From Plasmodiophora brassicae (Eukaryota > Endomyxa > Phytomyxea > Plasmodiophorida > Plasmodiophoridae): a DNA stretch of 64,000 nt. The notes beneath the pieces are model-generated. The model made no database searches, was not told where the DNA came from, and saw only the letters and a list, made by a program, of their open reading frames with translations. Positions 1 to 12,933 of this stretch are shown one piece after another. The translations under genes were made by a program, and so were the position numbers. How positions within the stretch are numbered: position 1 is the stretch's first letter; the number at the start of each line of letters is the position of its first letter. The stretch covers positions 496,001 to 560,000 of the forward strand of contig JASFAU010000002.1 in NCBI GenBank assembly GCA_039704465.1, given 5' to 3'.

Positions 1-3000
1 CGACGACGCCATCGCCGTTGTTGTCGAGCCGGGCCAGGCATGCGTCGAAGTTCACCTTCAGGGTCGACTCGGCCGTCGTGCGCACCCACCCGAGGAACTT
101 GAGCGCGTCCCCGTCATCAATCAGGCGGTCGGCGAACACGCGGTGCACTTCATGGACCCAGAGCCGCACGAACGCCATGCCGTCCGGGAAATCGTCGGCC
201 CTGGACATGCACAGGCCGCGGATGACGCTGGCCAGATCGCGCAGGTTGAACGTGTAGTGGGATCGCGCCGGCGTCGGCAGCAACTCGGCGGTGGCCGTCT
301 TGAACAGCGCCCTGGTCGCATCGACGATCGCCCCGACCAGGCCAACGACGCCGCTGGCGAACCCTTTCCCTGCGCGTGCGCGTGCTGTCAGCGAACGGCG
401 GGCCGTCGTCATCGGCAGGAACGCCGACCTAAGTGCCAGTGCAGGATGGCGGTGAAGATCGTCGTCAGACTGGCGTCATCGAACGGCGTCATGGTGACGT
501 GCGAGAAGTGCCTCGTCAGGCGCGACGTGATCGGGTTACGCCCGCCACCGGGTGGCCCCATGGCGCACACCACCGTCGTGTCCAGCATGGTCCGGAACGA
601 CGCGTCGCCGACATCGTACCTGGCACGCGCACACGGCGGGTCAGTCGCGCCCGGCACGCACGCACATACGCGCGCGCGGTGCGTGTGTGCCGCTGCACGC
701 ACCATCCGCCGTGGTCCAGGAACTGTCGCAGCAGCTCCAGCGGCGGCTGCGCGCCGAATTGCTCCGGCTTTGGCATGTTCAGGTCGTCGATGAAGATCAC
801 GCAGGTGCGGTTGCCTGGCGGGCCGTACACGCCTTTCCGTTTGCGATCCTGCGCGTCCGATCAGCGTCCGAAGGTGCCGGGAGGCGGTTGTCCCCCGTAC
901 GAGTTTGGCGTCGATGATCTCCCGGGTCTGGGACGCCGACGTCTGCGCCGAGAAGCTGATGACGAGCGGCGCGTATGCGTCCTTGTTCATGGCGGCCAGC
1001 GCCTTGGTGATGTAGGCGGACTTGCCGGTGCCGGTCGGGCCGACGAACAGGCCCGGGATGCGCGCCCGGGCGAACAGCTGGGTCAGGATCGTGTACCGCG
1101 CCGAGTCGATGGTCGGCACGATGATCTCCTGGATGCGGGCGTTCGCCTCGATGCGGAATTCGGACGACGACCCCATCATGGACGACCAGGGCACCCAGCC
1201 GCCCGCGTTCCACGCGTAATCGTAGACGGATCCCTTGTCGGGCAACCTCATGTGCTACCAGGCCGTCACGTCCGGAACGTGGCAACACGATCAACGAAAC
1301 CGACCTGGGACTTGCTGTTGGCCGGGTCGCTGCAGATCTCGCGGACGTGGTTGTTGAACAGGGCCCGGCCGTTCTCGTCCACTGACGCGCCAATCGACCA
1401 GACCAGAGCGAACACAAAGTACCCTTCGACGTCCTTCGGCGCTGTGATTGACAAGGTTCAGTGCGCGCACCGGGACATTGAGGCAACCTGTACGAACTCG
1501 CTGGGGCGTGCTGGGTGGCCTCTGTCAGAAGGACCTTGTACATGCGGAGCAACGCAGTCGCGAGGTTCATATCGCTTGTCGGCGAGTATTCAACACACTT
1601 CCGGCGAACGAGCTTCGACAACGGGTTTAGTGGGGGCTGGCGTCGCGTGCTGTGATGCAGCATACCTCGAGCGACGTGGGAATGAAGCGCTTGACGAGAT
1701 TCTGGAAGGCGGTGGCGTTCAAGACTTCCGTGGGCATCGCCGATTGCCACGAGTCGATCAACGGCTGAACGCCGAGCGATTGCGGCTCCAGGAACACCAT
1801 ACCGCATCGCGACACCGTTGCGGGCGACGCCACTGCCAGGTCGGCGACCTGAGCGTCAACCGTCAGGATCCCAGCCGGGCGTCAAACACAGAGACCCCGG
1901 GGCTTGCCTCGAAGATCATGTTCATCGTCGACGACATTTGGATAATCTCGCCCGACATGAGACACAGCTTCTTGTTGTCATCCAGCACCGTGTTCATGTT
2001 CTCGATCCACAACGTGTCGACAGGGCCGTCAAACATAACCTGGCCATACATTACATCTGACGGAAACTGGCGGGGACCAGCTCGCACCCACTAACCCATT
2101 TCCGGGCTTCCGTCTCAGCAGCGGCGAGCCGCCGGAAATGAACGGACAGCAGCCCGTCCTTCCATTCATGGGACACGGGATCGAACTGGCCTGCACCCGC
2201 CGGTCAGCTCTGCGGAACATGGTCGATGTTGCACCCGCTGGGCGTACCGTATATTTCGTTGAGGGTGATCGATTTGGGGTTCAGCGTGACCAGTTCGACG
2301 GGTTCCGCGCTGATGTCCGACAGCGCCCCGGCCAGGACGCGTATGGCCGACGTCTTCCCCGAGAAGGGCTGCCCGACCAGCATCAGCCCGTGCCGCACCT
2401 TAATCATCTCGTGGAGCTGAAGGATCTGCGCGCACACACGGTTCAGCCAGAAGGAGACACACGACATCATCTGTCGCACCTTCTCGAGGAACTCAGGGAC
2501 AGGCCGCAGGTTGCGCTTGGCCAAGTTGGCCTGGATCGCGGGCATCAGCGTCGAGTAGTCGCTGACCGGGCGGGCGACACCCGGGAACAGGTCGCCAATG
2601 ATGCCGACGAACAGGGGAATGTCCTGCGACAGGAACTTGGGCAGGTTGACGTCGTTGATCGAACGCAGCATCAGGCGGTTCTCGTCCTCGGTCGGCTCTA
2701 GACGCTTCAGGTTGCCGGCGGCAGTCAGGACGGCCTTCACCGCCCTCATGCCGTAATCGTAATGGTCCTGCGAAGACAGCTGCTCGCTGCACAGCTTGTA
2801 TGTGGCCACAATCTTACGCGCCAGGGCGCGCGCCTCCACGAACCCGCACGAGTACAACGTGATCTCGGCGATCATCTCATAGTTGGGCACCATCATGGCC
2901 ACCGTCCTGAACAGCGACTTCAGGTTATCCGGCAGCTCCGATCGTCCGGCGTAACCCGGGTTCATCGTGATGAACACGTTGCACGACAGGCGCAGGCGGA

Positions 3001-6000
3001 TCTCGGTGCCCTCGAATCGGAAATGGTGGGCCTTGGCGGCAACCGCCCGCTGGATGCTCAGCACCTGCTGCGCGACAACGGACAGCACTTCCAGGTCGAT
3101 CCGGTTGAACTCGTCGAAGCAGGACCAGGCGCCGCTCGACGCCAGGCCTTTGAAGAACTTGGACATGGCCAGGTAGTCCAGCCCGTCGGAGCAGTTGAAC
3201 ACGACGCATTGGATGGCCATGGCCTTGGCCAGGTCCTTGACCGTTTCCGTCTTACCCGTACCGGCAGGGCCTTCGGGTGCCCCGCCCAGGTTGAACTGGA
3301 TCGCGCCCATCAGCGTTCGGTAGCACCGATCCGTCAGCGGCGTGATGACCAGACGGTCTGAGTTGCCCAGGTACTCGAACCCGTACGCCAGGTCGGAATT
3401 GATGATGCGGACCTTGACCGTGTCCTCGAACCAGTAGTACCTCAGCTGCGACGTCCACTCGAAATCGGTGATCTGTTCACTCGTGAATCTGTCTCGCCCC
3501 ACGACCGACCCCATGCGGCCGCTGTTACCTGCGAGACGTTCGCCTTGACAAGAGCCTGGAGGGTATCACGGGCGTGAACATCGATGACGACGAGAGCGCC
3601 CAGGGTACGACGCTGCAGGCGGGTCAGCTGGCCGCGAACCAACGCGACAATCTTCTGCAGGTGCTCGTTGGACTCGTCGAGGAACGCTTTCAGCGTGCCC
3701 GACATGCCGCCGTTGTTGCCGGCGATGGCTTTCTCGACGAGGGACGTCCAGAAGATCTGGCTGACGGCCAGGACGACCTGCCCGGGCCAGTTCAAGACCC
3801 ACTGCTCCCTGGATTCGTTCGCGTACGCCACCATGGCGTTCGACACGCTTGCCTTCACGCTCGCGAACATCAACGTTTCGACATCGCTGAGCCAGCGCTC
3901 GACGGCCCCGTTTGCATCCTTCGGGTTCATCGTCGACGTCAACGCCAGCCTCTCCCCTAACCATCATCATCATCAACATCGATATTGGATCACGCGCGCG
4001 CGTTCACGCATGTCTCGGTACCTTCGGGGGAGAACAGGGCGGTCACATCGAGGTTCTCCTGGAACTCCAGCTTGGAGACCCCTTCGAAGCACTTCTTCAG
4101 GTGCGGCTGGACACGTGTTGGATCCTTCGTTTCGGCCAGGATCTCGAGCAGCTCGTTATCGGACAGGAAGAAGAACCTGGCCAGCATGGGTCAGCGCTTA
4201 TGGTTGCAATGGATCTGTCAGTGATGGACCTCGGGAAGAAGAGCCGTTTGGTCTCCAGGTACTGGTTCAACCCGGCCTGGATCTTGTCGAGCATGGCGCG
4301 TGCTGACGTGAGCGACTCGAGCAGGTTGGGTATCCTGGAGACGGCCAGGGCCTGTGGCGTGATCTCGACCTCCGACATGATCGTGCGCCAGGCCGTGTCG
4401 ACCTGCCGGAACAGGTTGCCCTCTTCGGGCATCTGCTTCATGATGTCGTCCGACGAGAATATCGGCTCCAGGTACAGCCAGGTCGTTTGCACCTGCAGCC
4501 AGTTGTCGATCACGTCCTGCATCGTCACCAGCCAGGACTCCCACTCCCGAATCTGCTCCTCGAACGCCTTGGCGAAACTCGACCCCTTCATCGTCTGCGT
4601 CTTCACGATGTGGTCGTCCAGCAGGGTCTGAATTTCCTCGATCCCAGACCCGACCAGGATCGAAGTGCCCGTGTCGCGGTACGACGTGATGGCGAACAGC
4701 ACCGGGTTCCACTCCTTCTTCATGGCGTCCAGCGTCTTCTCGATCGAGTACTCCTTGGACGCCGTCTCCGACACCATCTGCAGCTGGTCCAGCGACTTGG
4801 CAACGCCCATGTCGACGAACCTGGTCAGCGACGTGTGGTCGTCCGGGCGCAGGTCGAACCCGACGATCTCCGAGATCGCCGCCCAGTGCCGGGGACGCAG
4901 GCCCGGGTTGCACAGCACCTCCACCAGCGGGATGTGGACCTTGAACGCCTCCAGCGACGTCTTGATATGGACGGCCACAGAGCCAGCCGAAACAGTGAGT
5001 TGCTTCGACAGCTTCAGGGCCGTCCTCCACATCGTGTCGCACTTCGATTTGACCTGGGGACGGTGTGTAAACGTATTCGCTGGACGACGGACGTCCCAGG
5101 CAGGCGAACCTGTTCGGCGTTCAGGGAGAAGACGGGGCCGTCCACCCATTGCGTGTGGTTCTGCCTGAATTCGGACACGAGCGTCCAGAGGTCCTCGTAC
5201 GGCGTCAATTGCTCCTTGGCCTGGTCGAGCAGGTTGAATTGTGTGACAGGGATGCCCAGGAGCTCGTCCTGCTCCTGAATGCGCTTGCATTCCTCGGCTG
5301 TCCATGCACGATCAGCAACAGCGTCGTGCGATGCAGGCGTCACCGTTACTGGCGGCATGCAGGTTCTCCCGAACGTTCTTGATGATGGTGTTGAACTCGA
5401 CTTCGCGTTTGAGGTCGGTGAACTCGGCAAAGTCGGCGATCTGGGCGGCGTACGATTCGAGGAGCTTGTTGAACTTCTCCTTGCGGTCCTCGAACTGGCC
5501 CTCCATCTTGCGGCGTTCGGCCATGAGCTGGGCGTCGGCCTCGACGATGATGGCGTCGAACTTGTGCACCCAGCCGAACGTCGACCCGATATGCGACAGG
5601 ACGTCGTCGTTCACCAGGTGCCCGCATTCGAACAGGAACCGCAACTCTTCGACCGCATACGCACAGTCGTTCATCAGGCGCTTCAGCGTCGTCTGCTTGA
5701 ACGTATTCGAATATCGCACCAGGTCGACCAGTTCCTATTCGTTGCACATCAGTCCACGGCCGCTCGACCGCAACGGGCCTGCCGAGACCTTGGAATTCAA
5801 TGGCTTCTTCAGGAGAATGGCAGCAACGGTTTTGAACTCATCACAGATGACAACGTTGTGCTCGATGTTTCGCGTCGCAATGTAGGACAAGATCTACATT
5901 GGACAGGATTGAATATGCTCTACCGGTACGTTACCATTCACATCGCAGCACGAACCTGTTTGCTGCATTCGACCAGCTTGCTGACCAGAAGTTCGTTGAT

Positions 6001-8114
6001 CTTCGCACAGTCGAGCGACAGCAACCGGCACTGCACAACGGCGCGTGTCCTGTTCTCCAGATCGTCCGTCATCGACCGGAACGACTGGATCCGCTCCCTG
6101 AAGTCGTCCAGCGTCCGCGTTTGCGTCACGTAATCGGACAGGCGCTGCGACTCGTCCAGCAGGTACGAGTACTCGTCGTACAGGTTGACGACGTTGCCGG
6201 CGGAAGCCACACATTCGCGAAACACGCGTACGATGTCGTCCCGCAGGGCCAGGACTTTGGCGTCGTCGACCTTGAAGGTCAGGTTCTTCGGGTTCTCCAG
6301 CAGCGGGAACAGTTTCGTCTCGATGCGCGGGATCCCATCCAGCCCGACCAGGATCGCGTCGAAGATGCGGCACAGGGCAGCCTCGATCTCGCCCGGCATC
6401 GTCTACAAACGGCGCCCTGCCGTTAGCCCACACGAAACGGCCGCCCCCTTCGGGACGCACGACCTGGAACTGGATCTTGCGGCGCTGGACCACGATTTTG
6501 ATGTTGAAGACCGGGGGCGGGACGGTGTGGTCAGTGGGCGCCCGGACGGTCAGGATGGACGGTGCAGTCCCAGTCGCGAACTGCACGTCGGGGACGTCGA
6601 TGTAACGCGTGATGAACGCGTGCAGCTCCTTCGCACTCGACTCGACGATGCTGCGCAGCAGGTTCGTCATCAGCGCGGCGATCGACTCGAAGAACGTGGC
6701 CGATCGCTCCGCGTCCTTGTCGAGGCGCCCGCGGAACACGTCCTCGACCTCGCGCATCTGGGCGCGCGCACGTTCAACGACGTGCTCGTGCCGCTGGCGA
6801 ACCGAACCAGGTACCCAGTTGTTGGAGAAGTTGCCCAGCTGATCCTTGATGTGCGCCTTCTGCATCGCCTCGTAGTCCTGGATCGACATGGGCAGCGCCG
6901 ATTTCGGTGGCACCGCCACCAGCGACAGGTTCTCGTACTGGGCCCACAGCTTCTGAATGGCCACTGCCGCGTAATTCACTGGGACAACGATTACCAAATG
7001 GCTGTGCGCACAGACAGTGGGGGCGTTGGGTACCAGTGAACAGGTTCTTGTCGAGGTGGACCCAGGCGTGCTGGATGGGCTCCCGCCAGGTGATCGGTGG
7101 GCATGGCTGCGACTTGCACCTGCCCCAATCGACAACGGCTCGCGGCGGCGGGTCTGCGATATCAAGTCGTGAGCGCTCCTGGGGAGACCTATCCCGAGCA
7201 GGTGAGTGGACCACGACACGATCCGCGCCATATAGACAATGGGTGGTTCACCGAAGGACATAGTCAAGGATGGCGCGCCGGCCGCTCAGCTCGTAGTCTT
7301 TGCGCATCTCGGCCAGCATCTCAGCAAGTCGTGCCTGCGGGCGTGTCAGGCGCGACCAGCGAAATCAGTGCATGGATTAGGTTACCTCAATACGGGCCTG
7401 CTGGACGGCGGATACGTCCATGTTCAGAAGGCGGAGAACGTTATCGACCCACGTCCTCTTAATCGGGACCAGGTCTTCAACGCCGACGCCATGCTCGACG
7501 TAATGCTGATGGAGCAATTAGCGTGAAGATAATGTTTCGTGTCAAGCATACATTGAATCGCCTCTGGCTCTCGGTGATGTCGGACGGTCCAGAGGATGTA
7601 TCGTCGATGGTCACCGACCGCAGGGCCGGTTTCGTCGTCTGCTCCACTGGGTCGCTGCGGACCCGTGCCCGACTCAGCCTATTCGACGACATCGTCCAGC
7701 GTCCCACCTAGCAGGCCGTTAACGCAATCGCCGTCGACAACACCGCAGTTGTTGTCAACGAACCTCGGGCGTGTAGAATCCAGCAACCTTGGCGCTTAAC
7801 GAAATGTCAGCATGGCCGTTCGTGAACGTCGCCGAACGCGTCCGGCTGAAATTATCCAGCAATGGCGGATAGAGTTCCTGTCGCAGACGTTCACAACCCA
7901 GACGCGGCCACGGTCCCAGGTCAGGTCCAACCTGGTGCTGCTGCGGAAGGTCCCTGATTCTAGGTGGAGACGGGGACCGAGCACCGACCCGTAAGCGGGA
8001 TGGGGACGTGGGCGACCCGGACCGCCTCGGGACGGCCCTTGTTGACAAGTTCCCGTGACGAAGTGCCCGGAAGCCTTCCGGGCTCATCTCCCCTCCCGGT
8101 TGCTGGGCATGCAT
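1..8114 (-). CDS. Axonemal dynein heavy chain, inner-arm (DNAH3/7/12-like), 3' part outside window
   Basis: Motor subunit that drives flagellar bending. The multi-exon reading frame gives the tail and linker and then the AAA ring. The AAA1 Walker A motif [10 protein letters not shown] lies at about 3248-3271, followed by the dynein signature CFDEFNR. AAA2 has GQPFSGKT near 2350-2385 and AAA3 has GPTGTGKS near 1020-1050. The window ends shortly after the AAA3 motif [10 protein letters not shown], so AAA4, stalk, AAA5, AAA6 and C-terminus are missing. The wording around AAA1 is that of single-headed inner-arm dyneins; the exact paralogue is not decided. Introns of 45-65 nt interrupt the frame throughout (for example 7506-7551 and 7708-7763). 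The start is uncertain: ATG at 8114 keeps an in-frame exon joined through intron 7708-7763; otherwise ATG at 7692. The family call is firm, the N-terminus is not. Confidence 0.93.
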
Positions 8115-8185
8115 CCCCACACGTTCGGCCAAGGATGACAACCCGACTACCAGTGCGTTGAAACCAATTACAACGAGATGGGAAC

Positions 8186-8863
8186 TCATCGACGCGGCGA
8201 TTGCGTACCTTGCGACTTGGATCCCAGGTACGAGTACTTGGCGCGTTTCTGTCGGTGCTCTAAGGCGAGCTTGGCGCGTTCTTCAGCGAGCGCTTTCTCG
8301 GCCGACGTGCGGTCGGCATCGGCACTGTGCACCAGCAGGTCGACTTTGCGGTCCTCGGCGACGAGCGACGCGAACCCGAAATCGATGATGCACTGGTGGC
8401 GGCCGGCGATCACCTCGCCGAGCCTCTGGAACAGGTGCGACAACGCGATACGTAGCGTGTCGTCTGACAGCGCTGAGTACTTCAGCAGCGCCGATGGGTA
8501 CATCTTGACGGCCGACGCGACGTCTTTCTCGAGGATCGTCTGCCCGTCTCGCAACTCCAGGCCGTACTTGTCGACGAAGGGCCTGTAGAAGTAGAACGCG
8601 GGTTCCCCGCCCATGGAGGTGTCGGACGCGTTCGAGTGCTGCAGAAAGACGCCGATGGGTGGGATGGAGAAGGAATTGCCCATGGAGTACTGCCTAGCGG
8701 CCCACTGCGTCATGGCCGACCAGGCGTCCGCATAGGAGCGGCTGTTGATGAGGTTGGTCAGGCGCAAGGCGCCACGGGGCGTGGTGATGTACCGGCCAAC
8801 GCATTCGCTGACCAGGGTTTCAGCGGTCAGCATCCGACCGGCGCCAGGTCGGGCGTCTGCCAT
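8186..8863 (-). CDS. HU-domain protein of the CCDC81 family
   Basis: Predicted protein of about 225 residues without a required intron. Two segments resemble the paired bacterial-HU-like (IHF/HU fold) domains of CCDC81, a centrosome/cilium-associated protein: the first around IPPIGVFLQ followed by a beta-rich stretch ending FYFYRPFVDKYGL, the second around LSHLFQRLGEVIAG and IDFGFASLV. A lysine/arginine-rich helical tail follows. The ATG at 8863 starts a frame whose upstream part has no recognisable domain. The stop codon at 8186 overlaps an ATG in another frame that could begin the downstream dynein exon, and the two genes are on the same strand less than 80 bp apart, which agrees with a flagellar role. 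Assignment rests on fold-level similarity remembered for the family, not on a search; an alternative is a 3' exon reading on into 7755-8120. Confidence 0.6.
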   Translation of the reverse strand: MADARPGAGRMLTAETLVSECVGRYITTPRGALRLTNLINSRSYADAWSAMTQWAARQYSMGNSFSIPPIGVFLQHSNASDTSMGGEPAFYFYRPFVDKYGLELRDGQTILEKDVASAVKMYPSALLKYSALSDDTLRIALSHLFQRLGEVIAGRHQCIIDFGFASLVAEDRKVDLLVHSADADRTSAEKALAEERAKLALEHRQKRAKYSYLGSKSQGTQSPRR

Positions 8864-9022
8864 AGGGCCAACGAGGCCAGTATGACCGCAAAGACGAGCA
8901 GCGACCCTGACTCGCAGTGTCAGTGACCCGGTTGCGACCACCCTCTCCATGTTTGGCGCGCGGCACGCACGACTCTGCAACGTACGTTGATAGGTGTCTT
9001 TTATACGATATGTTAGCAGGGT

Positions 9023-10351
9023 CTATGACGACTGGGGGACGAACTCTTCCGGCGAGGTCAAGGCATCGAGCGGCGACGCGTTGTTCTTCTCGTACAGCGC
9101 AATGATCTTGTCGGGATCCGAGCGCGCCCGGCGCTCCAGGTCGTCTCGTATGGCTGGGAACGCCTCGATCGTCTTGGCTTGATTTTTCCTGTCAGAAGCG
9201 AGTCAGCGCTGACGCCCAAATGAACACGAGGTTACGCACCAGGTCAGGAACATGTCGTAGAACAGGGCCTGATGGAGAGTGCACATTGTATCCACGACAG
9301 AATCCCGCTTCGCGCATAGCCAATAGAGGCGCGCCTCGCGAAGCACGCGCAGGCAAATGCCAGTGAAGTTCAACGATACGACTGCAAACGGGAAGCTCTG
9401 CATCGGAGAAGACGTTAGGTCGATCGCGACCACCAGCTGAGCGGCACCATTCATACCTGCCTCTCGTCTCGCGACAAGGCGAATATCCGAGTGAGCAGAG
9501 TCGTCGACGACTTGAGGAAGGCCACGATTTGGAGGAGGCCGAACATGCCCGATCCTCTCAGGTCGGTCCCAGGGTCGTTTCCCTGAAAGCCGACAACCTC
9601 CCAATGGCTTCCATATCGAGGGCACGGCTCCGTTTGGCCCGTCAGCCGTCTGTACACCGTCTGGATGATGCGCTCATGCACTTCCACCGATGTATCCAGC
9701 TGCTGAAGCGCCATGTAGAATACGGCGTCTCGTTCCTTCCTCATTTGCTCGGAGCGGAACTCTGGAGGGCCACACAGCTGATAGCGCATGCGGGTGAACC
9801 ATGACAGCTGCCGAAAATCGTATCGCTGGATGCTTGGATTCGGATCGCGAACCAGGTCCATCAATGCCGACCTGGCTTCGATGTATCCGATAGGCGTCCA
9901 TCGGTCCTTAGGTCTCAATGCGGCCGCCCCTGATCTGGCCTGCCGTTCAGCGTCTTCTTGCGCCACCTGAACGGTTGTCAACGACCAATGCACGGCGACT
10001 GATGTCGTCGACACTGACTTTCTCCCTGAACTCGTTAACAGCGTCCCATTCATTCACCCCTGCAGGAGAAGGGCCCGGTACGTCGGCGAGTGGGCCCGTT
10101 TCTGCGGGCGGCTTGTCGTATGCTGATATGACACGTTGCGCCGCGAGGTTCGCCTCGTGGGTGTTCAGGTCGGCAGACGTAATAGGCGCGATTGCTGCAC
10201 TGGCCGGTTCGACAACGCCAGTCGGCGGTTCCGCAAGGCCCTTGTCCATCGCATCCGTCTGCCGGGTTCCAACGCCATCCCAGACGTCAAACTCATCTTC
10301 CGCAGCCTGTTCGACCTGATTCGGTCCCGACGGCTCGTCCGCGGCGGACAT
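9023..10351 (-). CDS. ELMO-domain protein (ELMOD-like)
   Basis: Three exons. An acidic, probably disordered N-terminus from ATG 10351 is joined across an intron beginning GTCAGTG and ending CCGTTCAG near 9960-10010 to the ELMO domain. The domain shows the ELMOD signature WEVVGFQGNDP followed by TDLRGSGMFGL, which includes the arginine known to be needed for GAP activity toward Arl2-type GTPases in ELMOD proteins. A second intron (GTATGA...GATGCAG) leads to SFPFAVVSLNFTG, and a third (GTGCGTAACC...TTCTGACAG) to the last exon, which ends in EEFVPQSS before TAG at 9023. The protein lacks the armadillo repeats and PH domain of engulfment ELMO1-3, so it is the short ELMOD type. It is the first of three minus-strand genes leading to the dynein and is divergent from INTS11. 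Confidence 0.85.
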
Positions 10352-10569
10352 CGTCTCAGGCCGCCGATCGTCGTCGTGCAGTGGCAGTCACAGCAACAGG
10401 AGGCGGCAAGGGCCCCGCCTGGACAATTCTCCGAGGCTGCATTCTCACATCGTGAAGTGCGCGCCGCCGCCTACACCATAGATGACGTTGGCGGGCTGCA
10501 CAAGCTGCAGCCTGCACTGGACGGCGCCGTCACGACTGCGAGCTGCAGGTCGAAATCTCCGTGGCTGCG
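10352..10569. promoter_or_regulatory. Bidirectional promoter region between ELMOD and INTS11
   Basis: A 218 bp gap separates the start codons of two genes transcribed outward. It must contain both promoters. I see no TATA box or clear repeated element in it. Confidence 0.4.
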
Positions 10570-12933
10570 ATGACGATCAAGGTCGTTCCTCTCGGGGCCG
10601 GCCAGGATGTCGGGCGGAGCTGCATCTTGGTCTGCATGGGCGGCAAGAACATCATGTTCGACGCCGGTATCCGCCCAGGAATGCGCTCCCGGCCACTAGT
10701 TGACGCTCCGGACAGGTATGCATGCCGGGTTCGATGACCATCGCCGATTCCCGAACTTTGATTTCATATCGAAATCGGCTGATCTAACGCCCTACTTGGA
10801 CTGCGTCATAATCAGTCATTTGTACGACGTTTTGACTTTGTTCAATGGTCGTTGCTGACACACTATGAAGTCATCTGGACCACTGTGGCGCGCTGCCGTT
10901 CTTCAGCGAGGTCAGAGGGTATTCCGGCCCCATCATCATGACGTATCCGACCAAGGCGATCTGCCCCATTCTCCTGGAGGACTACCGGAAGATCGCTGTT
11001 GAGAAGGCGGGTACGACGTCAGGGATGTTCAGCGCGGACGATGTGCGGAAATGCATGACGAAGGTGACGGCTGTGTCGCTGCACGAGACGATCCAGTGCG
11101 GGGGTATCGAGATTACTGCATATTACGCTGGCCACGTACTCGGAGCGGCCATGTTCCACGTACGAGTCGGCGAGCAGAGCGTCCTGTACTCTGGTGATTA
11201 CAACATGACGCCCGACCGGCACTTGGGTGCGTTCGTGTTCAGGGTTTACTCGATCTTGATTGTAACCTGTATGACGGTATACGTGCATAGGTGCTGCCTC
11301 TGTACCGTGCTTGATGCCCGATGTGCTTATCACCGAATCGACGTATGCAACCACGATCCGTGACTCGAAGCGCCTTCGAGAGCGGCAACTTCTTCAGCAG
11401 ATTACCGAGTGCGTTTCCCAAGGTGGCAAGGTCCTCATTCCTGTCTTCGCGCTCGGTATGGCCGAGACGTCACGATGATGACGATGTCGCCCCTGCTAAC
11501 TAACAGCTGTCTGTCGGTGCTTAGGGCGCGCACAGGAATTGCTCATATTGGTTGAAACGTACTGGGAGCGTATGAAACTGGATGTCCCTGTATATTTCAG
11601 CCAGGGACTGTCCGCCCGTGCCAACCAGTACTACAAACTGTTCATCAGCTGGACAAGCCAGAAAATCAAGGAGACGTTTCTGGAGAAGAACATGTTTGAA
11701 TTCCGGCACATCCAGGTAATTGTGTCGTATTCGGATGTGCCGTTATATCAGCAACCTTATACGTTTGCGTATACAGCCGTTTGACAAGTCGTTCACAACA
11801 GCGTATTCGCAGGAAGGTCTCATTGTCAAGTAGCCCTAACTTACCATGCGATACAGGCCTGGTCCCATGGTCGTCTTCGCGACTCCTGGCATGCTACATG
11901 CCGGCCAATCACTCGAAATATTCAAGGCATGGTGCGACGACGAGAAGAACTTGGTCATCCTACCTGGATACTGTGTGGCGGGTACAGTCGGAAACAGAGT
12001 GCTTGCTGGACAGAAGCAGATCCGTGTCGATAGGCTGACAACCATCGACGTCAACTGTAAAGTGTCCAAAGTATCCTTTTCGGCCCACGCTGACTCCAAA
12101 GGTGATTTCGTCCAGCGCAGAATCGGAATGTGCAGGGCACTGACTCCTCCTCCTGCGCAGGCATATTACAGTTGATCAAAGAGGTGAAGCCTCGGAACGT
12201 TGTGCTCGTTCATGGAGAGCGTTCTAAAATGTAATATTTGCTGTGCCCGTCGGGTGCTGGTCGCTTACTACTGTCTCCGGTCAGGAATGTTCTGGCTCAA
12301 AAGATCGAAATGGGGATGGGGACACCGTGTTTCTTCCCAGCGAACGGCACTGTGGTAACCATTTCTGCCGGTGGGCGGGTTCCCGTTCTGATTTCCAACG
12401 ACATTCTTGAGCGGATGCGTGACCGTCTCGAAGATTCCAGCGTAAACTGCGCCTCATTTCGTCTTCGAGCGCTCCCTAACTATTGTCTGAAGCATGATGC
12501 TGCCGTTGTTGACGGTGTCTTAATATCTGGGCTGTCTCAACAGCTGCGACTGGTTACCGTCGAGGAGTCGGTGTCAACGATTCGTTTACCTTCGCATTGT
12601 GTTCAGTTCCAGATCTCGATACCACTGCCACCGGCTCTCACTAAGGCGCAGCAATCGGACATATCGCTTCTAGCAATGCTGTCGAATGGGATCGCAACGT
12701 AGGGATCCGATGCTCCTAGCGATGCCGCCCCCTTCTGACTCTTCGCATGTGTCAGCCGTTATCGCGGCAAACCCGCCGTGACAGCAAGCGACTTCAAGGT
12801 AGAGTCAATTCGGGTTGCGTACAGTGCCGATGGCGATGCACTTGACGTATCGTGGGACTACCGGGACGAGATGGTGGCGACCTGCGTCCGACAGTTGATT
12901 AACGATGCCATACGCATGCATGTAACCCAATAG
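10570..12933 (+). CDS. INTS11: Integrator complex subunit 11, metallo-beta-lactamase/beta-CASP RNA endonuclease
   Basis: Catalytic subunit of Integrator, which cleaves nascent snRNA and other Pol II transcripts. The N-terminus [18 protein letters not shown] matches INTS11 closely and separates it from CPSF73. Splicing out 10667-10715 joins ...FDAG to [14 protein letters not shown]. Splicing out 10822-10870 restores the zinc-binding motif [13 protein letters not shown]. Further short introns (11227-11290 and five or so more) join [16 protein letters not shown], the beta-CASP segment [19 protein letters not shown] and FSAHADSKG. The C-terminal region ends DAIRMHVTQ at TAG 12933. Length about 600 residues, as expected. 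All active-site motifs I looked for are intact. Confidence 0.95.

Noticed and set aside
433..2094. 553-codon plus-strand open frame
   Set aside because: It is antisense to conserved dynein AAA sequence; GC-rich third positions keep the opposite strand open. The translation is arginine- and histidine-rich without motifs.
8186..8863. Treating the HU-domain protein as a transferred bacterial DNA-binding protein
   Set aside because: Two HU-like units with the CCDC81-type spacing and a flagellar neighbour argue for the eukaryotic family.
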